A stretch of 24,138 bases of DNA from JACDET01 sp035568375 (GTDB taxonomy: Bacteria > Patescibacteriota > Microgenomatia > Levybacterales > UBA12049), in contig DATMOG010000090.1 in NCBI GenBank assembly GCA_035568375.1, positions 1 through 24,138 on the forward strand, in the 5' to 3' direction. Within the stretch, counting starts at the first letter, position 1, and each line of letters opens with the position of its first letter. The translations under genes were made by a program, and so were the position numbers. Below the pieces are notes generated by a model, which was given only the letters and a program-made list of their open reading frames with translations, was not told the origin of the DNA and did not search any database. Below, piece by piece: positions 5,586 through 12,785 of the stretch.

Positions 5586-6146
5586 TTATATATTTATATC
5601 ATTTACTATTAAGACCTTTTTATTTTTTTGCGTTTGAACTTGTAATTCTATAGTATGAGGTGCTTTTCCTGGCGATTGCATGCTAAATTTTAAACCGGAA
5701 TTATTTGGAGATAAATCAATATAGGCATCGGTTAAGTCAATAGAACCCGCAGGACCAATTAACGAAACTTTTTTAGTTTTACCGTTTGAATTAGGGTCAT
5801 GCTCATCTATTTCAATCTTTAATCCTTTGGCCATATAACTTTCAGTGACAGTTTTACCGAAAACAGGATTTGATCTGTATTTTTGTTGGTAGCTCCCGTC
5901 AGGCAAAACAATTCTTGTTTTTTCAGTATCCCAATCTATCGTAGCACCCATGTTGAGTAACGTATTGGTATATGGTTTTCTAGCAAGTAAAGCGTTTTGT
6001 ATTGAAATATGATGAAGTTGATGATTACCATTTTCTGGAAATGCTATGCCTTCTCGAGCATTTAATGTCCCTTGTTGATCAGAAAATGTAGCAAATGCTT
6101 CTGGATTATTTGGTTTTCTATTTAATTCTGATTCAAATAATGGCAT
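5586..6146 (-). CDS. Unrecognised 186-residue soluble protein
   Basis: It begins MPLFESELNRKPNNPEAF, with no signal peptide, membrane segment or cysteine. The protein is rich in Asn, Lys, Ser and Thr. The second half is strand-like (KGLKIEIDEHD, KKVSLIGPAGSIDLTDAYIDL, HTIELQVQTQKNKKVLIV), suggesting a beta-rich fold. I find no catalytic motif and no family resemblance. It is a stand-alone gene: a good promoter lies 50 bases upstream and the next gene on its strand starts 146 bases after its stop. No Shine-Dalgarno is evident before the ATG. Codon use resembles its neighbours. Likely real, function unknown. Confidence 0.7.
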   Translation of the reverse strand: MPLFESELNRKPNNPEAFATFSDQQGTLNAREGIAFPENGNHQLHHISIQNALLARKPYTNTLLNMGATIDWDTEKTRIVLPDGSYQQKYRSNPVFGKTVTESYMAKGLKIEIDEHDPNSNGKTKKVSLIGPAGSIDLTDAYIDLSPNNSGLKFSMQSPGKAPHTIELQVQTQKNKKVLIVNDINI

Positions 6147-6196
6147 ATTCTTTTTCGAACATTCTTACAAAATTCTTACCAATTTATAACGTCATG

Positions 6197-6225
6197 ATAA
6201 TAAGACTTTCTAAAGATTATGTCAA
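6197..6225 (-). promoter_or_regulatory. Sigma70 promoter for the 186-residue protein
   Basis: Minus strand: consensus -35 TTGACA (6225-6220), 17-base spacer, -10 TATTAT (6202-6197). The start near 6190 gives a leader of about 44 bases. Confidence 0.75.
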
Positions 6226-6469
6226 TAATATAATTATATGCTGTTTTTTGATCATGAATTATAAGGAATCGTTTCAAAAAAAGTTGTAAGTGCTTGTATT
6301 TTTTTAAGAGTTATTCAAAAGTCGACAAGAAGAAAACATATTAATAAAGAAGTTATAAAATTTGTAAAAGTGGTATATTTATTAGAAGATTTCAGCACAT
6401 AATTTTTTATAAGTTTATACAGCGCTACAAATCATCGAAATGTAGAATAATTACCGATTTCACAAATCA
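6226..6469. other. Non-coding gap, nothing recognised
   Basis: AT-rich sequence between the promoter of the 186-residue gene and the stop of the ABC exporter. I see no reading frame with coding character, no RNA gene and no strong terminator hairpin for the ABC gene. Confidence 0.5.
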
Positions 6470-8263
6470 TTAATCAATTACAAATCCATCTTTCTGCCTT
6501 TTCCAAAGATCAGCATAGATACCACCTAGCTTAATTAAATCTTCATGTTTACCCTGTTCAATAATTTTACCACCTTCTAAAACGATAATGTTGTCCAGAT
6601 GTTTTAAAGTTGAAAGACGATGGGCGATTACTATTGAAGTTCTATTATGCATTAATTTATACAAGGCTTTTTGTATAGCTTGTTCACTTACGCTATCAAG
6701 AGCGCTTGTTGCCTCATCAAGAATGAGCAAGGGGGCATTTTGTAATAGAGCCCTTGCTATAGCGATTCGCTGACGCTGCCCGCCTGATAGTTTGACACCA
6801 CGTTCACCGATAATAGTATCAAGTTGTTGTGGCAATTTTTCAATGAAATCAGTTGCTTGTGCTTGCTCAAGCGCAAGAGCGATTGCTGCTTCATCGGCAT
6901 CTGGGCGAGCATAGAGAATGTTATCTCGCACACTACGGTTAAACAAGTTTGTATCTTGTGGAACAAATGAGCTAAAGCTCCGAATAAATGCAGGTCCATG
7001 GTCTAGAGTGCTTTCGCCATTCAGTAAGATTGTTCCACTTGCGGGTTCATAAAAGCCTAACAATAATCCAACTAGAGTGGACTTGCCGGCACCGCTATGT
7101 CCTACAACACCTACTTTTTCACCTGGTTTAATACGGAGATTAATGCCATCGAGCACTGCTATTTCTTGTTGCTCCGGATAGACGAAGCTGAGATCTTTTA
7201 ATTCCAAACCGACTGACTCTGGTCGTTTCATAAAGTTTTGATTAGTAGATACCTGCCGTTCATCTTCAGCTTGTAATCCATCTAAGGCATTTTGGATTGT
7301 CCCAAAGGTACGATAATAATTATCAAGCGCCCACGCTAGTTGCCATAAACTACTACTCGCATCACCAAAATAAGCAACAAAGAGTACAATTCCACCAATC
7401 TGAATAATGCCCTGACTATACAATACGACAACGAGAAAGAGTGCAAGAACACTCACTAAAGCAGCACTTTGACCCTTTACTGTATTAGTAATTAAATTTT
7501 GCTGCCAAGAAGCACGCCAACGCTGTACAATATATTTCTGCTGATTAGTAAGTAGTTGACTCTCGTTTTGTCTTGCTCCAAAAACTCGTACACTAACGTG
7601 GTTGCTAACTGAATCAACAACAATACCAGATGCTTTACTCGTTTCATCACTTTGTAACGCAACTAAGTGACCAAAGCGTTTACCACGTTTGACATTATAA
7701 CTAAACAATGCAATCAGCCAGATTACGAATAACAAGGCAAGAGACCAATGTACCGTTAGTAAAAAGATCGCAGAGATTATCAAGCCGACTACTCGGCCCC
7801 ATACATTCCAAATGGTAGTATCAACAAATTCATTGGTCGTCTGAGCAGTTTGATTAATCCAGTGGCCAATACGTCCGCTACTAGAGTTGACGAAAAACGA
7901 ATAGGGTTTCTTATGGATTGCTACAAAGAGATTTAAACGGACGCTTTCAATCATTTGTGGTTTGAACGTTTGCATCAAGAGTTCACCAAGTCGCCAAAGA
8001 ACTTCATCAAGTAAACGTAAAACAGCATAAGCAATTATTAACCCCCAAATATAATTATTGACTTTATGTGTTTTACTTAGTTCGTTTATGATTGCTGAGA
8101 TCATTACAGGAGAGGCTGTCCATGCCAAAATACCTAAAAATGTTAACAAGAAAAAGAGAATAGTCTTACCTTTATAAGGACTAACCATTTGCTTGAGTAA
8201 TTGCAAGGTAGATTTGGGGATTCCAGATTCATTTGTGCTAGGTGATTTGACTATATTTTTCAT
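6470..8263 (-). CDS. ABC exporter (fused membrane and ATPase domains)
   Basis: A 597-residue half-transporter of the MsbA/LmrA type, expected to work as a homodimer in the membrane. The N-terminal membrane domain (about 30-320) has six predicted helices. The ATPase domain (about 350-590) has Walker A GHSGAGKST (about 386-394), Q-loop FVPQDTN, signature LSGGQRQR (about 491), Walker B LLILDEATSALD (about 508) and switch histidine IAHRLS. All catalytic residues are present. The substrate cannot be read from the sequence: lipids, glycolipids, peptides or drugs are all possible. It lies next to glycosyltransferase and flippase genes on the same strand, which may hint at a cell-envelope role. AGGAG directly touches the ATG, too close to act as a Shine-Dalgarno, while an extended -10 at 8278-8270 puts the transcript start exactly on the A of the ATG. 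Confidence 0.93.
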   Translation of the reverse strand: MKNIVKSPSTNESGIPKSTLQLLKQMVSPYKGKTILFFLLTFLGILAWTASPVMISAIINELSKTHKVNNYIWGLIIAYAVLRLLDEVLWRLGELLMQTFKPQMIESVRLNLFVAIHKKPYSFFVNSSSGRIGHWINQTAQTTNEFVDTTIWNVWGRVVGLIISAIFLLTVHWSLALLFVIWLIALFSYNVKRGKRFGHLVALQSDETSKASGIVVDSVSNHVSVRVFGARQNESQLLTNQQKYIVQRWRASWQQNLITNTVKGQSAALVSVLALFLVVVLYSQGIIQIGGIVLFVAYFGDASSSLWQLAWALDNYYRTFGTIQNALDGLQAEDERQVSTNQNFMKRPESVGLELKDLSFVYPEQQEIAVLDGINLRIKPGEKVGVVGHSGAGKSTLVGLLLGFYEPASGTILLNGESTLDHGPAFIRSFSSFVPQDTNLFNRSVRDNILYARPDADEAAIALALEQAQATDFIEKLPQQLDTIIGERGVKLSGGQRQRIAIARALLQNAPLLILDEATSALDSVSEQAIQKALYKLMHNRTSIVIAHRLSTLKHLDNIIVLEGGKIIEQGKHEDLIKLGGIYADLWKRQKDGFVID

Positions 8264-8269
8264 CTCCTA

Positions 8270-8278
8270 ATAATAACA
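8270..8278 (-). promoter_or_regulatory. Extended -10 promoter placed for a leaderless ABC exporter mRNA
   Basis: Minus strand TGTTATTAT (8278-8270). Seven bases from its last T is 8263, the A of the start codon. No good -35 is seen. Confidence 0.6.
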
Positions 8279-8388
8279 GAATTGCAACAAAAATAGTATT
8301 TCTACTGACATAAATAAGATATTTTGTAATTCGCTAGAAGAATATTGCAGTATAAGAGGTATGCCTATTTTATCATTGATAATGATTT

Positions 8389-9336
8389 TTATATATCTTT
8401 CAGCGTAAATGCTTTTTTTGTTGAGTAGGTAACAGGCCAGAATCCATGCTTGTCCAAGTTGTTTTTATTTTTACTTACTATCCTAGCAAATTGAACAAAG
8501 CAAAGAGTTAAACAAAGAGATAGAGGGTAGCGTAAAAAAGTTTTGAATAATCCTTGATATTTTTGTTTTCGAGGAATAATATATTCTTGAAGAATAGAAC
8601 GGCCGAATATATTGGTAAATGTGACAATATCCTGTTTGTCTCCTCTACTAAGAGAAGAAATATAATCTGCAAGAGTTTCAGGTTGTCGATAATAGACTAG
8701 GGCATTAACAATAAATTTAAATGACCCACTTTTATTTTTGTTTTTGACAGAATGGTAGAGATATTCAGCAATTTGATGAATTGTTTGAGGAATAGTAATC
8801 TGTTTTACAAGATCATTTCTGATAGCAAATGCTCCTCCTCTTAAACTCAAGATGGTATCGCCATTTCTTATTCTCATTCTTATTTCTAGCCACATTTTTT
8901 CCCATGTATATAAAAGGCGTCCAACAAATGTTTTGGAGTTAATTGGTTGCACATTCAGTCCAGCGATAAGTGTTTTTTTACTGTTAAATGCATGGACAAG
9001 ATTTTCTAATGCTCTTGGTGATCCTAAAAGCATATCTGTATCAATGATGACTAAAATATCACTTGTATTTATTTTGAAGATTTCCATAATACGGTTTGTT
9101 CTCCCTTTACGTATTTTGTGGTCTATAACAAGGAGATGTTTATTTTTAAAAGATTTTGCTATTTTTGTTGTATTGTCAGAGCTGCCATCTGAGTTAATGA
9201 TTATTTTATCGAGATGATAAGACAATTGTTCTTGATTTAGTAGAGATTGTAAAAAATTACCAATCATATTCTCCTCATTTAAAGCAGATGTTCCAATTGA
9301 GATAGTAGGTAAGTTTTTATTATTATTTTTATTCAT
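8389..9336 (-). CDS. Family 2 glycosyltransferase
   Basis: A 315-residue GT-A fold enzyme. The N-terminal strand SIGTSALNEENMIGNFL, the nucleotide-binding INSDGSSDNT (48-56) and the metal-binding DTD (99-101) are all present. The GGA motif (SLRGGAFAIRNDL, about 165) and a downstream acceptor region follow the GT2 pattern. The C-terminus has a hydrophobic stretch (RYPLSLCLTLCFVQFARIV, about 266-285) that probably anchors it to the inner membrane face. It should transfer a sugar from a nucleotide sugar to a lipid-linked or polysaccharide acceptor. It is the last gene of the flippase operon and its start overlaps the preceding glycosyltransferase stop by eight bases (ATGAATAA). It is a paralogue of that neighbour, suggesting tandem duplication. 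Donor and acceptor are unknown. Confidence 0.9.
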   Translation of the reverse strand: MNKNNNKNLPTISIGTSALNEENMIGNFLQSLLNQEQLSYHLDKIIINSDGSSDNTTKIAKSFKNKHLLVIDHKIRKGRTNRIMEIFKINTSDILVIIDTDMLLGSPRALENLVHAFNSKKTLIAGLNVQPINSKTFVGRLLYTWEKMWLEIRMRIRNGDTILSLRGGAFAIRNDLVKQITIPQTIHQIAEYLYHSVKNKNKSGSFKFIVNALVYYRQPETLADYISSLSRGDKQDIVTFTNIFGRSILQEYIIPRKQKYQGLFKTFLRYPLSLCLTLCFVQFARIVSKNKNNLDKHGFWPVTYSTKKAFTLKDI

Positions 9337-10243
9337 ATACTTGTTTAGTCGTTTGAGTGACTGGAAGGATATCAGTAAAAGATTTTCTACTTTTAAATAT
9401 AAAAAGGATTGAGAAGCTATATGAAATAAAATAGAAAGGGTTTGTTCTCAAAAAACGTAATGCGCATTTTATGCGGAAATTAAAAGGTTTATTGTACATT
9501 TGTTCAACTAAAGCTTTGGGGAAATATTTGTACACTGCATAGATTCCTGAAGCAACTTTTCTTACTTCTTTTTTGATATCACTATATGTCTCAGGTGATT
9601 TATATTTGCAAACAGCATCAATTGCAAATTCGTTTTTGAGTCCTTTATTTTTGCAAAACAAATGCAGATAGACGTCTTCAGGGACTTCCCTTTGCCATCT
9701 GAATGCTTTGTATAAATTTTTTCTTAGTGCACGACCGCCACGACCTGATGTAATCCATGAACGAAGCTTTGGTTGTCTAATGAGTTCTTCATTATAAACG
9801 GTAAATTGTTGAGAGAAAACATTACCTATAAAAGATTTAGCAACTTGTGGTTTTTCGTTACCTTGGACGAGAACAATATCTTTGTCCATAATCATTGGTT
9901 TGAGTAAGTTTGCAATATAATTCGAACCTTCTGGAAGCGTATCTGCTTCAAGAATGATCAGCACATCTGAATTTGTTGATTTTATAATTTGGTTTTGTGC
10001 TACTGATTGTCCGAGTCTTTTGTTATTCTTAATAAGAAAGATTTTAGGGTTTTTAAAAGATTTACTTATTGATTCTGTATTATCTGTACAGGCATCCGAG
10101 ACAATAATTATTTTTTGCAAAATAAAACCATTCTCTTTTTGGGAGAGTATTTTTTTAATAAGGAGTTTGATATTCTTTTCTTCATTATAAGCAGGTATTC
10201 CTACAGTAACAGTTAACTTTTTATTTTTCATAGACAGTCTCAC
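9329..10243 (-). CDS. Family 2 glycosyltransferase
   Basis: A 304-residue GT2 enzyme, paralogous to the next gene. Motifs: VGIPAYNEEKNI (14-25), IIIVSDACTDNT (45-56), the DxD equivalent EAD (99-101), then RGGRALRKNLYKAF and the acidic EVPEDVYLH (about 190) in the place of the ED motif near the catalytic base. A hydrophobic C-terminal segment (FYFISYSFSILFIF) suggests membrane attachment. The GTG at 10243 overlaps the flippase stop (GTGA); an in-frame ATG four codons later is the alternative start, and neither has a clear Shine-Dalgarno. It probably builds a lipid-linked glycan with its neighbours. Confidence 0.9.
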   Translation of the reverse strand: MRLSMKNKKLTVTVGIPAYNEEKNIKLLIKKILSQKENGFILQKIIIVSDACTDNTESISKSFKNPKIFLIKNNKRLGQSVAQNQIIKSTNSDVLIILEADTLPEGSNYIANLLKPMIMDKDIVLVQGNEKPQVAKSFIGNVFSQQFTVYNEELIRQPKLRSWITSGRGGRALRKNLYKAFRWQREVPEDVYLHLFCKNKGLKNEFAIDAVCKYKSPETYSDIKKEVRKVASGIYAVYKYFPKALVEQMYNKPFNFRIKCALRFLRTNPFYFISYSFSILFIFKSRKSFTDILPVTQTTKQVYE

Positions 10244-11541
10244 TTTTTTATTAGGAGAGTATTATTTTTTAAAATATTTTTGTAATAAATTCCTGCATGA
10301 AGGATAAAGACAATAATAGCTGCTGTTATCCAGCCACCGCTTACGATATAGGTAAAAGAGCCGAGGGTAACATTGCTGAAAGAGATATAGAGTAATTGAA
10401 AAAAACCGACTGCAAAAAATACGAGAGGGAAGATGTAATACTTTTTTAGTATATAGTAATCAGAGACTATCTTTCCAAGGACAAAACAACTTATTGCAAA
10501 CGTTGTTATTGGTAAATATTGTATAATTGTTGTTGCTTTGGAGCCGAAGAGAAAAGGAGCTGTTAAAGAGCTTAAGAATCCAAAAAGAATAAAAAAAGGA
10601 AGAATTAAAAAGACTGTTCCCAAAAAGACCTTTTTGAGAATATAGCTTGTATCTTGGTTACGACCTTCATACCTACTTACGAATGGAGCAATAAGGGGTG
10701 ATATGAGTGATCCAACAAAAAAAATTATTTTTGTGATGACCGAAATTAATCCATATCGTCCCGCATCCGTTGTGGATAAGAAATGTTTTGCTAAAATAAC
10801 ATCAAAACTCAGTAATATTATCTGAGAGAAGCTTGAGAACAGTATCGCGGAAAATAGTACTTTAGGGAATGATAATGAGCCTTTCGGTAATAAGGGAAGT
10901 TTAGTTGGATTTTTTTCAATAAAATACCATCCTAAGAGGAATGAACAGAAAAAAGCAATTGGAATAATGGTAAATGTCCAATAATGAAATCCAATGAAGA
11001 CTAGAATAAACGCTCCAAGTAACTTGAACAATGGTTCAAAGATTGAAAGAATTGATAGACGAATAAATTTTAATCTTGATGATAATAATCCTCTATCAGC
11101 TGAGTATCCAAACGAGACAATAAAGATAAAAGCGCATAATAGTACTGGCAGAAAATTCCCTATATGGAAATATGAAGTGATGAGAGGTGTCAAAAAAAGC
11201 CAAATTAAAGTGATTAAGAAAGTAAAAAGAAAAGAATTCAAACGTATTTTTTTCCAAAAATGGTAAGCAGTAGCATCGTTAGATTTTCCTATAAGATATC
11301 CAGTTTTATAATTAACAACTGTGCCAAAGGCGCCAGAAATAGTAGTTATGCAAATAAGAATTCCGTTGATAAAATTGATAAGGGCAAATTCTTCAAAATT
11401 AAGTATTCTACCAAGGAATATACTCATACCAAGGTTGAGAATTCCTCCTAATCCTCCTGCGGCAATGTAGAGACTCTCTTTTCTTATATTGCGTAATAAT
11501 AGTTTGTGGATTGGAGCAAATAATCTTAGAAGCATTTTCAT
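10240..11541 (-). CDS. Polysaccharide flippase (Wzx/MOP superfamily)
   Basis: A 433-residue integral membrane protein with about twelve helices over its whole length. The N-terminal pattern, an amphipathic start followed by GGLGGILNLGMSIFLGRILNFEEFALINF, is typical of O-antigen/polysaccharide translocases that move undecaprenyl-linked oligosaccharide across the membrane. It is first in a three-gene operon with two glycosyltransferases, whose coding ends overlap by four and eight bases, so product and export are linked. The ATG at 11541 directly abuts a -10-like TATATT (11547-11542). Transcription from that box would start on the second in-frame ATG (11535), which may therefore be the true start. 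No Shine-Dalgarno is present. No polymerase or ligase gene is visible within the window. Confidence 0.88.
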   Translation of the reverse strand: MKMLLRLFAPIHKLLLRNIRKESLYIAAGGLGGILNLGMSIFLGRILNFEEFALINFINGILICITTISGAFGTVVNYKTGYLIGKSNDATAYHFWKKIRLNSFLFTFLITLIWLFLTPLITSYFHIGNFLPVLLCAFIFIVSFGYSADRGLLSSRLKFIRLSILSIFEPLFKLLGAFILVFIGFHYWTFTIIPIAFFCSFLLGWYFIEKNPTKLPLLPKGSLSFPKVLFSAILFSSFSQIILLSFDVILAKHFLSTTDAGRYGLISVITKIIFFVGSLISPLIAPFVSRYEGRNQDTSYILKKVFLGTVFLILPFFILFGFLSSLTAPFLFGSKATTIIQYLPITTFAISCFVLGKIVSDYYILKKYYIFPLVFFAVGFFQLLYISFSNVTLGSFTYIVSGGWITAAIIVFILHAGIYYKNILKNNTLLIKK

Positions 11542-11908
11542 AATATAGGTTATTTTATCATATTAAGCCACATTCTACAATTAATATAGTATCAGAAAAT
11601 AAAAGCAAATGATGCATGTCAATACTCTTAATAATAGCAACCAAAACAATAGTCATTTTGAAAGAATTATATAATTATATATCTCAAATATTCTTGTATT
11701 TATGTTATACTATTTACAATTAAATTTAATTGATTCTCCTCCTCATAAAAGCATTCTTATTTTTTTCAAGAAGAAAATCTTTGCTTTTTATATCTCTGGC
11801 TGCTCAACTTAATAAAAAGCGCGATAGACAGAAGACATGATATTAAGCTGAAGTAAAGATTATAGTTTTATTATTAGGATGAGTTCTTGAAAAATTCACA
11901 TTAAGTCT
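11542..11908. promoter_or_regulatory. Divergent intergenic region with an extended -10 for the DUF4239 gene
   Basis: This gap separates the reverse flippase operon from the forward DUF4239/repair block. TGTTATACT (11703-11711) is an extended -10 on the plus strand and implies a leader of about 190 bases. On the minus side TATGAT (11562-11557) or TATATT (11547-11542) could serve the flippase. The AT-rich dyad AATTATATAATT (11665-11676) lies upstream of the forward box. No RNA gene or frame was recognised in the long leader. Confidence 0.45.
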
Positions 11909-12730
11909 ATGTATACAAGATTAGTTATTGTTAAATTAGTTGTATTTATTGCAGCTTTTACAAGTTTGTTTTTTGCTGTTCGATTAAGCAATATACTTCC
12001 CCAGTCACAGCTGAATGCAGATTTAAGATCAATTCCAGTTCTCTATGGTGTTGGTAATTTTCTTTTCAGTATTATTTCTGGTTTCGTTATTCAACAACAA
12101 TGGCGTAAATGGGATATCCTTATGGATGCATCTAGTGGAGAAGTTAGTATGCTTAGACAATTATATATTGTAGCGCATCATTTTTCTGTAAAAGAGCGGA
12201 ATATGATACGGTTTCACATTTATCGTTATTTAGATATTCTAATAAAAAGTAGAAAAAATAAGGATTTACGATTCAGATCTAAAAAAGTTGATGAGGCTTT
12301 AATTCGTATTGAAGATACAATGTTTGTTGTTTCCAAACGTTACCCTGATATTGGTACATTTAATTTTACGTATCTTACACGAGCGATGGAGTACCGTGAA
12401 ATTAAATTGCAAAGTAGTGTGCATAGATTACCTTTACCAATTAGAGTATTTCTTTCATTTACAACAGGAGCAGTTATTGTTGGATCGCTTTTTTTGCCAT
12501 TTGTTAATCTTATATACAACTATTATTTTACGTTAGTAGCAGCATCTATAGCTTTTGGTATTATCCTTATCGTTGATGATTTTGATCATCCCTTGCAGCC
12601 TGGTATTTATTATTTATCTGTTGATACGTATAGAAATTTGCGCAATGAGATACGGAATAAACTTGAATATTATGCTTTTGATTTTGTAAAAGCTGAAGCA
12701 TATGAATTGGCAAAAGGCCATAATGCATAA
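11909..12730 (+). CDS. Bestrophin-like (DUF4239) membrane protein
   Basis: A 273-residue protein with four predicted membrane helices: about 7-25, 47-62, 178-198 and 205-222. They flank a central cytoplasmic helical region that contains ISGFVIQQQWRKWD, EVSMLRQLY and the R-rich IRFHIYRYLDILI. After the last helix comes DDFDHPLQPGIYYLSVDTYRNL, the acidic/proline motif typical of the DUF4239 bestrophin-like family. By analogy it may be an anion channel, but no member has a firm function that I know of. No Shine-Dalgarno precedes the ATG. It is 55 bases upstream of mutS with its own promoter-like region far upstream, and a second promoter serves mutS, so a link to repair is not implied. Confidence 0.8.
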   Translation: MYTRLVIVKLVVFIAAFTSLFFAVRLSNILPQSQLNADLRSIPVLYGVGNFLFSIISGFVIQQQWRKWDILMDASSGEVSMLRQLYIVAHHFSVKERNMIRFHIYRYLDILIKSRKNKDLRFRSKKVDEALIRIEDTMFVVSKRYPDIGTFNFTYLTRAMEYREIKLQSSVHRLPLPIRVFLSFTTGAVIVGSLFLPFVNLIYNYYFTLVAASIAFGIILIVDDFDHPLQPGIYYLSVDTYRNLRNEIRNKLEYYAFDFVKAEAYELAKGHNA

Positions 12731-12745
12731 ACAGTGTAGATAGTC

Positions 12746-12774
12746 TTCAAATATCCCGTAGATCAGTGTATAGT
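12746..12774 (+). promoter_or_regulatory. Promoter of the mutS operon
   Basis: -35 TTCAAA (12746-12751), 17-base spacer, -10 TATAGT (12769-12774). The start near 12781 leaves only about five bases before the mutS ATG, with no room for a Shine-Dalgarno. Confidence 0.5.
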
Positions 12775-12785
12775 AAAGAATATCC

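Noticed and set aside
8364..8392. Terminator for the glycosyltransferase operon (ATCATT/AATGAT hairpin)
   Set aside because: On the minus strand the stem is followed by AAAATAGG, not a U-tract; the T-run lies on the wrong strand.
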